From the NCBI GenBank assembly GCA_027605045.1, contig JAQFWX010000003.1, positions 496,001 through 560,000 of the forward strand: 64,000 nucleotides of DNA, written 5' to 3'. The notes under the pieces were generated by a model that saw nothing but the letters and a program-made list of their open reading frames with translations, was not told the DNA's origin and did no database searches. How positions within the stretch are numbered: the first letter of the stretch is position 1; each line of letters opens with the position of its first letter. The translations under genes and the position numbers were made by a program. Positions 1 through 13,100 of this stretch are shown here, one piece after another. The DNA is from Phallus indusiatus (Eukaryota > Basidiomycota > Agaricomycetes > Phallales > Phallaceae).

Positions 1-1550
1 GACTCATCACCGGCGCTGGGTTTCTGTCTTTTTAAGACAGTTAATGAACAGCATGCGACACGCATAGGTAAAGTATCATCTTTTACAAGCGCTCTTATAA
101 GAGCAATCGCAGTCGCGGCATGCGTCGTTAGCAAAACACGCCGATGATGTGTACCTTCAATGCGCCGGATAAAAGCTGTTAAGAACTCCCGGCATCGCTC
201 GTGCAGTTGAGGGATTGTTTCGCCTAGTCGGGAGGGTATGCATACAGGAGACCAGTCCCTTTCCGGATCGATGTTTAAAGAGGGGAAAAGAGAGGATAAC
301 ACGGGCGCCGGGGGCGGTTTGGGGTGGAGTCCTGTACCCGGTACGACGGGTGAAAACCACTCTGAAAGCCCGTTTTCGATGTATAGTGGTATTGATGTTC
401 GTTCTGGTGCTGGTTCTGGTGTTGGTAATGATGATGATGCAGATGGTAATCTAGTTATTGTTGATGATTCGTCTAATAATGATAGCGATGCGGCAATTGG
501 CGCTGCTGTTTGTATACATCGGTCTGAAACAAAAATTAAAATAAAAAAAAGATGGCAATATATGTGGTTGGTTGTTGGGCGAGGTTGACAAGTTTCCTTA
601 GAGATCGGCTCAAAGAAACAGGGCATCTTCAATAACCTACTTACAGAATGGGGATGAAAATATCGCTGTTGGCTTTTCATTCTCTGGAAGCGATGCGATA
701 TAACTCGCTAGTTCTCGTGCTTGCTTCTAATAAGTTCAAGAATAGGGGGGGAGAAGGGGGTGTTCATTTGAAATGTATCCTGGATAGTGTGGCACCGGTA
801 GAATATAGTAGACTACTCTTACCTCTCCATAAGCAGCCAAAGGCGGATCGCGCGGAGTGTCCGTTGGACTCTTCCTGGCAAAATGGAGTTGTAAGTTATC
901 GTTGTCAGGATTCTAGAATTGAAGTACGCACCACAGATCGTTGATCCAGTTCTGCCGGAAACCTATTCAGAGTCACGGCGTTCAGCTCAAGTCTGTAAGC
1001 CGGTATTTATAAGAGACAACTGACCGTGTCTTGCGATATATATCGTTTCTAACATTTGATTCTTTCAGAGTCGAAGAGATTTCGTAGTGGCGTTGCTGGT
1101 AAAAAGCCCTGTATCCACTTGGACATACGCGCTAATTTCAACTTAAATGCAATGCTCTGGCATGCGGAGATCTAATCTCAGATTACGCAGAGCAGGCGAG
1201 CCTAGGCCTGTGAGCTGGTCAATTTCTTTCATACACTCGCCCAACGCGCTGACAGCCTGCTTTGTAAAGTGCCCGCTCATGGCGCCATGGCATCTCAAGC
1301 GTGTGAGGGTTGGAAAAAACATACGTATAACTCTTTGTCTGCCTTCAGCTGAGATAAAGTATGTTTGTAGTTTCAGAGCTTGTATACCATATAAACGCAT
1401 ATAATGTTTACATGTGCGTCGCGTATGTTAAGAACATGTCATAGAAAATAAGAACATCACTGGCTTAAAAAAAGTAGGTAGAAATATGCCAGACCAATAA
1501 AAAAAAGACATCTGCTGTATGTCCTTTTTTAAAAGAAGGGTCTAGAAGAT
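1..1550. other. Left-edge intergenic region, no gene recognised
   Basis: No open frame here resembles a known family, and no frame chain with splice signals could be built. There is a short T/G-rich and GAT-rich low-complexity patch near 400-470 and a G-rich tract near 745-760. The last 150 bases form the 3' flank of the uL13 gene on the minus strand. The left end may belong to a neighbouring gene's flank outside the window. Confidence 0.5.
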
Positions 1551-2373
1551 CTAGTAACCGAGGCTAGTGAGCTTTTCGTACGACGAGGCTTGGTTCGCGG
1601 TCGCTTTTTGGCGCAACTTGAGAGCTGCGATCTGGAAGAATTGAAAAGGTCAGAACTTAAATTAGTATAAAGAAAATATGACAAACCTTGCGTTCATGGA
1701 AAGCCTTGGCCTTCAACTTCCTCTTCTCTTCTAGGCGGTCAACAACATCCTTGTAGCCCCAACCAACTTCGTGAGATAGCCGCTACAAAAATAATTTATC
1801 CTTAGTACTGGAAAATTGAGAGAAGTCACTTACGAACCTTCACAGTGCAGTATTTTCTACCAGGTTTCAATCTCAACACCCGCAAGGCTTCTGGTACGAC
1901 CATGCGTTTTTTTCTATCGTAAGGTGGAGGAACACCCTCAAAGAGCTTCAATCTCTCCAAAGCAGCGGTACCACGAGCGGTTTTGTGTGCGACCATACCC
2001 CGGATGGCCCTGTAAAGAATCTTGGAAGGTGCACGGTGGTGGAAGGGACCAGACTTTTTGGGATTAACGATATGACGCTTGTGTAAAAACGAGTGATACT
2101 TCATCTGTTTTTCATGTGTATATGAGTTAGTACAAGTATGGAGAGACCGACGAAACAAGAAAGCCGGTTTAACCGCTCTAGCTCTTTTGTTTACGGGAAT
2201 AAGATAAACATTACCTTATTACGGAAGAAACTGCCACTGATATTAATCTCCTCACAGCGTACAACAACGATTTTTTGCCCAGAAAGAATTTGCTTTGCGA
2301 TGATAGATGCAAGACGGCCCAAGAGGTGACCCTTACCGTCAATCACGACGGGTTGCGAGTAGAAAGTGGCCAT
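1551..2373 (-). CDS. RPL16: 60S ribosomal protein L16 (uL13, human L13a family)
   Basis: Structural protein of the large cytosolic ribosomal subunit. Four exons read in order on the minus strand: 2215-2373, 1838-2104, 1687-1782 and 1551-1631, giving 200 residues, the usual length for fungal uL13. Diagnostic stretches are [14 protein letters not shown] near the N terminus, [26 protein letters not shown] in the middle and [12 protein letters not shown] towards the C terminus; the protein ends LTSLGY. The junction at 1838/1782 uses the unusual donor AAG|GTTCGT, chosen because it alone keeps the conserved K-RLSHEVGW join; the better-looking GTAAGT two bases further on breaks the frame. The start is the Met in [10 protein letters not shown]. 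It is followed on the same strand by the eL32 gene region, so two ribosomal protein genes are neighbours and may share expression control. Confidence 0.95.
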
Positions 2374-2819
2374 GAGAGTCTGGTAAAGATTGAAAGTAAA
2401 TCAATAAACTAGAAATGGTGCTTTGAACAATCGAGTTCTATCACCTTGAGGAGTCTTGAGGATTTGGCGGAGTGTTGTTATTTACTTTGCCCGAGTCAGG
2501 CCAACAGAGTGACTTTACAGCTGCTTAGGTGATACAGTTCCCAGACACTTGGCGAACTCCGCCAAGATTGTGAGACAGGCCGAGCGCGTCTCGAAAATCG
2601 TCTAGTTTTTTCCCTCTCGCTCAACTCACGGATTGATAATTAGAAGACGTTTTATGTATTTGTCAACATGAGTTAAAGGTAGTGCGAATTCCAAACCAAA
2701 ATTGGTGTCATAGACGGAAATTTATTTGTGTTGAAATGTACCAATATGAGCATGGAAAACATGGACAGTGAAATAGACCATAGGCGATGCAAAACATAAA
2801 ATATGCCAGCCATACACGC
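2374..2819. other. Spacer between the RPL32 3' end and the RPL16 start
   Basis: About 450 bases holding the 3' flank of eL32 (right side of this gap lies at its stop) and the promoter and 5' leader of uL13. No coding frame of note. Promoter elements are not obvious by eye. Confidence 0.5.
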
Positions 2820-3438
2820 TTACTCCTCTGACCGTAAACGAGCAGCTGGGTTTGTGACTTTGACGCCTAAAGCCTTAGCTCTGCGAAATAAAAGTTGTAA
2901 ATATGATGTCGTTCATCAAGCCGTAGTCATTCCACATACCTCTCTAGCATGATGATGCGGTTTCGGCTGCTGATATTGTGTGCAATTTCGGCGGCATAAC
3001 TCTTGTTGTGCATGAGTAACAAATCGATATCCCGAACATTGCTGACAAGGAGCTTTTTGTGTCCGCTGGGCATCATATGGCGGGTCTACACATATCATAA
3101 ATTACGCTGAAGCATCCTGAATAGTTTATTGAACTTCACCTTCTTGTTGCTACCATAACCAATCTAATATGGCTCAGTTAGACATGACGCGTGACTCTTT
3201 CCCCGTATTAAACAAACTTGCCTTTGGCATGGGAAGCTGGCCCTTAAACCGACGGCGCACGCGGTTGTCAATACCTTTAGGCTTGCGCCATGATTCCTTT
3301 ACACGGTGGTATCGGTCTGAATGATGGCGCCTTTAGGAGGGTCAAAAAAGTTCAGCTCATAGTCCAATTCTGATGGTCAAAACTTGCTCACTTGAAGGCC
3401 TTCGTGCGCTTTTTGATAATTGGGATGGTTGGGGCCAT
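2820..3438 (-). CDS. RPL32: 60S ribosomal protein L32 (eL32)
   Basis: Large-subunit ribosomal protein. Five exons on the minus strand: 3392-3438, 3222-3330, 3163-3140 (only 24 nt), 2940-3085 and 2820-2880, total 128 residues, close to the 130 of yeast. The start is [16 protein letters not shown]; downstream come [56 protein letters not shown] and the terminal ARLRSEE. The 24-nt exon encodes exactly IGYGSNKK. The intron before it (3164-3221) starts with GC rather than GT: AAG|GCAAGT, a standard GC-AG donor, and no GT alternative keeps the frame. A 5' untranslated intron is possible, since the bases just upstream of the ATG look like an acceptor and there is a GTGACT donor near 3643, but this is a guess. 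Confidence 0.95.
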
Positions 3439-6400
3439 TGTGCGACCTACTGAGGAAAAAAATGGTCAGTAGGTAAATGGACGAAAGAGCTTCGGAGTTT
3501 CCAGAGGGAAAATGCCATCCAATTGCAATCCACTGCATCCATTCCAAAATATCTGTCAAAACGACTGCAAATGCAACTCAAATTTGTCCAGAGAGCATTC
3601 CACGCATAATTCCAACAAAATACAATGAATTTGGATAGTCACCTTTTAGTTTCTTGACGTCGAGGGTGAGTTCGGTGGTGTGCTTACCTCTTTTCGGCGC
3701 TTATTTTCACCTTACGGCATCTTCCCGGGTGTCAATGTCACAGCGCTTGCGCTTCTGGAGTCGACCTTGACTATTGTTAGTGCAATGTTATATTTGCATC
3801 ACATCGAGCTGTGCCTATTACTTATCGAGAGTGAGTCAATTGCCACAACACTGAATACTCCATTCTCCTCTTAGCTGGCTAATTCGCATCATGGTCACTG
3901 TGTGTGTCTTATCATATCAACTAATTCTCCACCGCCGCTTTCTGATTCCTGAACGCTAACGTTTATCCTTGTCGAAGCTCCCTTCCTACCTCGGCATAAA
4001 AATTCATGGAGGTTTTAATGAGATATTTCATCTTGCCGGCGGTCTACGTATACATATTTTTCTTCTTCTTCCCTCTCGCATCGTCATTCCGTAGGCCGTA
4101 GTTGCATTCTTTTCGGCGATAACTTCGAGGGTGTGCAATCATCATCAGTAATCATGCGGTCACGGGAAATAGTTTCTACAGATCATCATTTTCAAATCAT
4201 TTTTCAGTTATGCACTTAACACTCGGGAAACGCAAGGTCTCTTTATTTGGCCATTTCGAGAAGTGATCGACACAGAAAGACATGAGGCGCATGATGACGG
4301 CTAACTGAGGCAACCTTCTCAACGTTCTGTTCCTCCCTGCGGATTGCTTTACAATGATAACATATTGTCCCGCTCACGTCATGAACTGGTGCAGACAACA
4401 TTTTTGAAGTTCGACTGGCAACTCTGTCCAGAGACGCGTACCTTGTGGCGTACAGCTTATGTGATGCGAGGTATTGTATTTTGTTATATTCCATCACTCG
4501 CTTGTAGGATTATATCATGTATGTAGCAAACAGCGCGATCAGAACACTCGACATCGGAAACCCTCGGGTTGCGACTGGCACTATTCGGGTTGAAAAAACT
4601 CTTCTATCTGCATTAGTGGCCGTTCACCAAACTTGGAAAAGGATCGTTCGCAACGACAAATAACTCCTTTATAAACTTAACCGAACACTGCCGTTGGATT
4701 TCCGGCCGTTAATAAGTCAACTTGTCTGGATTCAGTCTTACTGTCATCAATCTCAGTTATGCGTCCAATTTGAAGTACGAGGAATCATAGGTAATCCGAA
4801 TAGTAGTAACCAGTGTTGGATACTTTTTGAATGTCATATCCCATTTCCAGGTGCGATAACTCACTGATGTCGATGATGGCGTCTTTCTTTCACCATGGTG
4901 GCTTAACAGGCTCGGTTGCAGTAACTTGACTGCATACATAGCAACTACGTATTGTAGCTGGCTGGCATTGAGATTTATTCTCCTATACTCATGGCTCCCT
5001 CTCCAGGACCACAAGACACTCACTAAATTGCCCACCGCTTCACAGATGATCCAATTCTTGCGATTCCCAATTACAAAGGTGCCTCGAGTGGTTTCTCCGA
5101 AGTTGGGATCATTACTAATTCATCGGTCATCTAACACCCGTCCTTCACGGGATTCAACAGCCCAGATAATCATCCATGTTACTCTGAGGCTATTCAACGT
5201 CACTTCATGAATCCTTCTAGATAAGACTTTGACGAACTTGGTCTTTTGTTTTGTTCGGGGGGTTCAAATCGACGGAGAACATTATTATTATCCTACGTCG
5301 AGGATCACGACTGCTAGGCTTTATCAGTTTTTTTCAAATTTAAGGTTATTTGAATAATTTGACTGATCCCCCCTTAAATGGCTCGAATTCTTGTTCATCT
5401 TAGAGCGCAGACATCCTCCTTCTGACTTAGTCTCGTCAATTATTAAAAAGGCACGCAGGGCGTTTACTAAGCCCGTTTGGGTTGGAAAAACTTGGCTACG
5501 GAGTCTACGGCGGCTCCGGGAAAGCGGCACAACCTGCATCACCGATGGAGGACACTTCCATGTGGGTGCACTCTATCCTGCCAAAGCTACAGAAAGCTAC
5601 CTGAATTTCTTAAGTTCATTCCCATCACATCAAGGAACGTATTATAGACTATTTTATTCAGACGCTCAAGTGGCCAATATCCACATGTATAAATATATAT
5701 GCACATGGAGCTCAGACTCGGGTTCAAAACACAATCTATGATGGCCTTTGCTTTTGTTGACTCTTTGGAGTTGTGGGACTGAATCCGTATAACATGAAAC
5801 AATCAAGATGCTTGAATACTTTCTGGAGGAAATTAATATCTTGTGACCTTACTACTAATTTCTAACCTTACTAGGCAGTCCTGGATTGACATTCATATGC
5901 GGTTTTACGGCTAGAACTGAGTATTCGATAACCTTCCAACAGCGCCGCCGTCGCCGCGCCCGGACGGTTCAAATGTGGCTATGTAAAGAAAAATTTGCAA
6001 AAAGGAAGACAAAGATCTGTTTGGCTCGTCAGAATGCATATCCAGATCTTTGTTGATGTCATCGAGAGCATTTCCCCCTTTTTAAGTAACCTCAAGACCA
6101 AATTAATTCAGGAGACTTTACGGTCCACTCCGATTTCCGCTCGATCACATTCGGTGCGGCTTAAAGAAAAAATTGAGTTGATTTATCGAATTGTGTTATG
6201 TAACTAGGAATATCCTTTTCTGATTTTGACCATTGCGGGTTAGTTTCTAAACCAGAGGACCTAATCCTAATTCCCAAATGAGACGGGGTGCCATTGATCA
6301 GCGAAATCAAGGCTGGTTATCATAGTCTATACGCCTCATATTTCTGTGAAGCCAGCCTTCTGAAGAATGTGCCAGTCTCGACCGAGAACACCGTGTACTT

Positions 6401-9400
6401 CATATCTTCGCCGGAACAACATTACATCCGAGTGTAAACTCCGGTTATTAGTCTACTTGTGCCAGTGAAGTTATCCACAACCCGCTTTCTGTTGCGATAA
6501 TAACTACCGGGGTTAATTGTGAGCAGCTGATCATAATATTTGTTTGCCAGCTTTCGGAGTCTTTACATTATACATTATAGATCGTCCCCATTTTGCGAAA
6601 GCGATGCCTGGCGACTCGATTGTTGAAAGCCCGATCCCGTTTTAAACGCGATCTAACCCAGTAAGTCAACCCCGAGATATGTCCATTAGCTTATCTCTCA
6701 TGAGAGTAAGTGTTGTCCAGGGAGGAAATTTTATTAGTCTCTCAATAGCGCACCCTTCAATTCTAATTCCCAGAGACTTTACCTTGTCTAGAGGGGGCTT
6801 TCGCTTTCTGTAAGCCCACATTTTGAAATCATTCACTTTGGTTCCTTAAACCAAGCAGGAATGATACAAATTGCAGATTTGTTTAGACACGCGGCTCAAA
6901 GTTAGATGTCTATAATAAGGTTACAGTAAGCGACGAAATCGACGTCAGAATCATCATAATCACCATCAACGATGCTCAAAAGGACATGCTGACAGAGAAT
7001 CAGTGTCAAATTAGCGACGCTTTTGTCAAGTATTTAAAAATGACGGAAGGTGTGAAAACTTTTGGTTTGACAGTGAGAAACGGCGCGAAACAAACCGCGA
7101 TCAGACACATATTTATCAAGGGGCTAGTAAGTCCTGTCAAAACTGGAAAACTATATTTACTCTTCTAGACTGAACCCCTAATCTGATCCAGCTGCTCACA
7201 TAAACAGGGGATGATTTTATGAATGTTGTCCGATTCCGCTCGAAATTGATTACTGAATTCACCAGGAATTCAGCCAGACTAAGGATTCAATTCACTGAAG
7301 CAGTCTGAGAGCCGTCAAAAAAACCATATGGTCCAAAGTTCTTCGATCAAGCTCGAAAATCATAGAATTAGTCGATAAATGTTCCTCGTTATTGTATGCA
7401 CTGGCAGCACTGCGGTGTTTCTTGGTTGCGAAAAAGATATCATCTCGTACAGCAAAGAATAAGTAAGTATAAGGTGTTATTAATAGTTTGACTGTTTTTA
7501 CCTGGCAACAATGGAGTGAGAAAACGGCAAGTTTTAAGTTAAATTCCGAACCCCATGGAGTCGAGACAGTTTACACAAATGTTGGCCTGATATGGGGGGC
7601 ACTGACAGTCGAAGCACAGTTATGGAAAGCAGTGATAGAATACTTAACCCAAAAAGAGAACTAATATTCTGAAAGACACGCATAGCCATTGACAGATAAG
7701 CATTGTTCGAAAGAGGTTGTTCAATATGAGGGCTCGACCTCCATTGTAAGCCAGAAGAGATTATTCAACATATGCACAAGTAGCTCACCTCCGAAACCCT
7801 ACAATAAAGTCAGGGGGAAGCAAATAAATGTCATGTTATCGTATTGATAGCTCACTCCACATGAATACGGTGTCAGTAACCATAGAGGTCGTGGCGTGAA
7901 CGGCCGATACTAAATGTATACCGCCGACGCGATAAAGGCTATTGTTTTGAGCAACGTTCACAGGATATCGATCGAAATAACCAAGATCCGGACCATTGAG
8001 CTCACACAGAGCAGTTAATTATAACCATAAAAATCATCCCGACGGCTGGAGTCTGTTAAGTCTCGGTCGTGGGTCCCACTGATACCTATTATAGCCGTTT
8101 TCATGAAAGGGGAATGAAAAGGGATAATTGATGTCTGGAAAGTTGATAACCAAGGATAACCAGGCCGAGTATCAAAGAGAAAATTGCGCTGGAAAGAAGG
8201 TAAGAATATACAACCAAAAGGAGAAGTTACAGGCTCACCCATCCATTTTAGATATGAGTATTACTCGTCGGATAACAGGGTCATATCATAGTGAATTGAA
8301 AATTGACCAAGATTGGTACGCCAGGAAACCACGCTAGGGTTAGGAACTTGCTGCATACATGTAAAACCTCATGCAGATAAGGCATGCATATTCTGAAAAG
8401 ATATCGGCCAGTCCCAAGTTCCACGCTCCATCTGGGACCATCACCCAGCATAACGCAACCATCAAAAGTATGGTAATTTTCCCAAGACAACTTCCGCCCC
8501 GCTCAGTTCATCTTTGTAGGGAAAAAACTCACTGTCAGCTCCTTTCACGAAGCGAGTTTCGAGTTGGAACCTTGAGCAAGTGCAAAGAAATAACTTGGCA
8601 TGACATTTAAGGACGGCGATCCTATAAGTAACTGCAGCATTCTCGAGAACTTGGGTGGAAAATTAAAAATGATTTAACTGATGCCGGATCTTACAAGAGG
8701 CAAACTCCTGCAATTTTCCATGCCGATTGATGAGGGTGATGCTGTTATCTCTTTGTCAGAAAAGAAGTTCAACTTTAATTGACAGATTTTTGCCTTGCCG
8801 ACATTGGGACTGCTCACGGCAAACTACTGGGAGCATGTGTATTCCCGAAGGAATGTTACAGGTGGGATTTATCTGATGTTAAAGCAACAAAAGGAAGAAG
8901 AACCTATCATAAGGGAGCAGTTCTTGCGCAAAAAGGACGAAAAATGGCGTAGCGGAGCAGTCGGAGGTGATGTGTTCATGACGAAAAAGAGGCTGACAGG
9001 ATGGGGAGATTGCTGCACATGGCTGTAGAACATACGCGTACCAATCGCTTGATAAGAGACTTTTCTTCCTAGTTCACGAAAAAAAAACTTATGAATAATT
9101 TCAAGGAGAATGTACAACCACAGTTTATGAAAGCGAATTGTAGACACGAACTGAAAAGATGGGACAATACATCTTTTTGTTTCGCTGAATTAATGAAGTT
9201 TGTTCCATTTGGAAACAACTTATCTTTCACCAGCAGATAAGGAATTGGGGGTGCAGATCCGACAACACCGGCGTAGAAAGACGAGGACGAGATGGGGATG
9301 GGCTCAGAGGTTAAAAGATAAGGCCTGGCCGGAGGACATTGAGAAGCTCAAGGGAAAATGAACCACATTAGCAACGAAACTCAAACCGTTTCCGACTAAA

Positions 9401-10114
9401 AAGGAAGTAAAGCTATGGAAGCAATAAGGGCAGAATCTTCGAAGGAAATCACCGACGGCGCAAAGAATGAGAAAGAATAAGTGGCAGTTTAGAGTTATTT
9501 CGATAAGTCCCCTGGGTTTTCTGCGTGAAATATCGAGAGAAGACTCGGGATAATCCTTTGAAGACGACGGGTAGTCGCGGAATGCGTGGCGACCTCTGAT
9601 AAAAGAGTTCTTTGAAGCTAGAAGACAAGTGCCCGCAATAAGCAGCGCTTGATGGGACTCCCTAGTGCTCACTGGCACTGGGCAGCAGGTCCAGCCCTGT
9701 CCAGCCATAAAGCTATTAGTGCCCGTTCGGTGAATGGTCTTCTAGCCTGTGGCCGTAGCCGTAAGCACTTTATGATTCCCGGGTACATTGGCATTATCGC
9801 CAGCCAGTAAGCAACACCTTGCCAGCACTCGGCGAACAGGCCAACAGGTATCGCGGCACCCACTTTAGAGTTGTTTGCTCTCTTCACCATTGCTTGTCTT
9901 GTGCAAATATGTATAGTACGTTCAGTAGAGCATGTCATCATCTGGAAAGGAAGCGTAGTTCAGTTCGGGCTCGGACATGTGTTTTTGCAGGGCAGAAACG
10001 CGGCCATTTTTTTGCAGCCTTGTGCTTGGCGCGGCAGCCGGCCAACTTCGTAGTTCCAGTCCTGCGCGTCTCCTCCTTCGTCTTTGACCATTACCTGCTC
10101 ATCCCCCCACAATT
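3439..10114. other. Gene-poor stretch of about 6.7 kb
   Basis: No frame here longer than about 130 residues, and none of the short ones resembles a known family or can be joined by convincing splice signals. Short translated pieces lack the Ser/Pro-rich or domain-like composition of the flanking genes. I saw no long terminal repeats, reverse transcriptase, transposase or long tandem repeat. The left few hundred bases are the promoter of RPL32; the right end is the promoter and leader of the PHD gene at 10115. It may contain decayed transposon sequence or non-coding transcripts that cannot be recognised by eye. Confidence 0.5.
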
Positions 10115-13100
10115 ATGGCTTCGAAGCGGATGTCCATATCTGCGTTGTTGTCTTCAGACTCTCAACCCTCTAAGCATTCAGAATCAAGCCCTTCGCAACA
10201 ATCATCCAGCCAGCACCGCTTGTATCGTCCTGAAAATGAATCTGTCCATGATATCGATCCCTTTCACAGGCGCTCTAGGGAAAATACTTCTGCTGAATCC
10301 CAATCTTATCCTTCTAGTTCTATAGTTTCGAATACGAGTGCAAATGTAAATGCAACTACTTCCTGGTATCAGCCGCAAACGGACAGTAGAGTGTCCCAGC
10401 ACTCTCAGGAGACCCGCTACCATACACGCCCAAGTTATGGCTATACCTCCGCTCCTTCCTCAGACTCCCCGCTTTTTCAAAGTCAACCCGACCAGGGGCA
10501 TTCTCGTTCATATTATTCATCTCCTCACCCGTACAATAACGATAGATATTCCGAACGAGAACATCTAGTAGACTCACAGCCGCGCCCACCACCAGCACAA
10601 GCCCAGCCGGTCTATCCGCAACACACTCAATCATATCCCACATTTCGTCCAACTACGAGCGAATACAGAGAGAGAGACAGCAGACAGTTTCCTTCTCCTT
10701 CGCCTCATCCAAAGAGCACATCGCACACCGATACTAGCGACAGCTTGTTATCTGTACTTACCAGAACCGTCACCTCTGAGGGCGTTCCGGTGGGTTCTGG
10801 CATGTCTCGTAACCCAACTAGTGTCAAGTTCGCAACTTCCTCTCCTTTACATCCTCCTACAACACTTTCACGTCGAGGTCGTGAGAAAGACGTATTAGAG
10901 CATGATCGGAGTCAAGTTGATCGAATGAGGGAAGCGGCGATGCATCCTCAGGACCAGCGCGAGTATCAACGCTTGAGTTTCTCTAATACAGAACCAAGGA
11001 GCGTTCCTTATCATTATCATTCTGAACTCCCTCGAAGTCCAGAAATGCAAATGTTGCCTACTCGTCAAGACTCACGTGGAACTCCCATACACTCTACGCC
11101 TTCAGGTCATTATACTCCGCCCTCTCGGAGCCCTTCCATGTCACATGCTCGCAACATTCCTGTCGCTAGTCCACACTATCCCCAGTCTTTTTCTGCCAAA
11201 GTTCAGCCACCCCCGCCCCCGCCCCAGCCATCCCACGTACCACACACACAGCACCATTTACATGCCGAAAGCTATAATGCTTCTTCTTCTTCGAAGTCCG
11301 TTTCTCATCAGCACTCGTTAACTCCCAGATTGGATTTAACTCTGCCGCTGTCTTTGACACCAGCTACCATATCAGGTCAGATCACTTCTCCGATTAGCCC
11401 TAATTATCATCCTCATAGCTCCGTCTCAAACGTTGGTGGTTCGCAAGTCCAGTCGAGATCGGTTCAATATTCACACAATGTGCCATCTTCTCGGGGACCC
11501 GTACAACACAAAGAACGACCGGTACATCAAGGTGTAGCTGGAAAACCGTCTAATCCTAGTCCAACTACATTCTCCTCTCCAAGAAGTCAAGTGGGAGTAC
11601 CTCAGTCTGCGCATCCACATCCGTCATCGATCCCACATCTGGTCTCTGCTTCAAATATACCCCCGCCATCTCATCATTCCCCTTCCTTTGTTCTACCCTT
11701 AAGACCGATTTCCCCACAACAACGACCGAGTCCCAGACGCGCGCCGGAAATGGTTCCGCCGCTGGGCTTAGATCCTGGCAAAGATACTTGGGAAAAAGGT
11801 CACAGACATTCCAAGATTCCAATTGCGCATCATTCTTTGCACAGCGTTGATACAGAGGCTGCCAGAAAATCCTCCGAAAAGAATGTCCCTCCACCTAAGC
11901 GCCCAGTATCTTACGACCAGCGGCGAGTTGACGAATCTCGGATGGGTATAGCGGAAGTAATATCAGAGAACACAAGGTCCCCTTCAACCCCTTCACAATT
12001 ATCGTACCCACAGGATAGGAATATCGTTTCGTCGAACGATAGAGGGTTTAAATTATGGAATAATGGTCCAGGCGTTGAGGATAAAGGACCTGTTCAACGA
12101 AAGGCTGCAGATACTTTTCATCCTGCGATCAGCATGGACTCAAAATCGAACGAGGAATCAACCTTGTATCCGAAACCCAGTCGTTCTCGTCCGGAAGAGC
12201 CATTGACACGCATTTCTACCCTTCCTCTTGGAACGCTTCTTGTTCCTAATCTTGAACGACACCAAAGTGCCACTTCTCACTATAGCGTTCTTGAAGAGAA
12301 GAGCAGTCCCCATGGCTTCCGTCAAGCCAAGGAGGATAGAGGTCAGTCTCTCAGCCATGTCCACGTTGCATCACCAAAGCCCAGATCTCCCTCTCTCCCG
12401 CCTATTTCTCGTGTCAATATTTTGAATCCCGAGCCTCAATCTTTGCATCCATATTTGAAAGATAGAAATGAAACACTAAGAGGGAATTACCCTCAAAATG
12501 TCTTTGTCTCGTCGCCTGCACCGAGAACTGCGCCTTCACAGTCTGATTTAGAAATGATGACAAGGGATGTTAGATCGCCGCCACGAGCCAATGAATACAA
12601 CAGGAGTGTTTCGCCACCGAAAACTGAACGTGCTTCATCCCCTTCATCCCCTCCTAAACAGCCTTCGCATTCACCTCACCTCTCTGCGACTGATACTATG
12701 AGCTCGACGAAGAACTCTGAACCTGATCTTCGTAAGTTGTCAGATCTACCATAATTTGAGATTTTTGAAGTCAATTATTTCTAGGCAATTCATCTCGTCG
12801 GTCCTCGCCACCAGCCTTGCCCAATGATGCACCCGTTTTGTATGATTCCGTTCAATACCCTCTCCCTTCACCCGCTGTGGGATCCGCTGCGCCCGAGGAT
12901 GAAGGGCAAAAAGAAGACGTGAAAATTTCGGATTCCAGGCACAGCCATGTTTTGACCGAAAACGAAGCTGAACGAAGCTCGGTGCCGGTTGATACTGGAG
13001 TTGAAGTTGGACAAAGGCCCGCACCAGCTGACAAAGACGTTGGACAAAGCTCTCCACCACTGCTGATGAAAATGTACAAAGTCCTGTCTTAGCTTTTGAC

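Noticed and set aside
1836..1838. GTAAGT just after the used RPL16 donor
   Set aside because: It is a better consensus donor, but leaves one extra base that shifts RLSHEVGW out of frame.
5391..5741. 116-residue plus-strand frame beginning MFILERRHPPSD
   Set aside because: Looked like a possible transposon remnant but has no recognisable domain and no related frames nearby.
9304..9941. Minus-strand frames of 134 and 90 residues in the gene desert
   Set aside because: Composition is unremarkable, no conserved motif, no joining splice signals; not enough to call a gene.
11205..11230. C-rich run in the Spp1-like gene as a regulatory or structural element
   Set aside because: It simply encodes a poly-proline stretch in frame.
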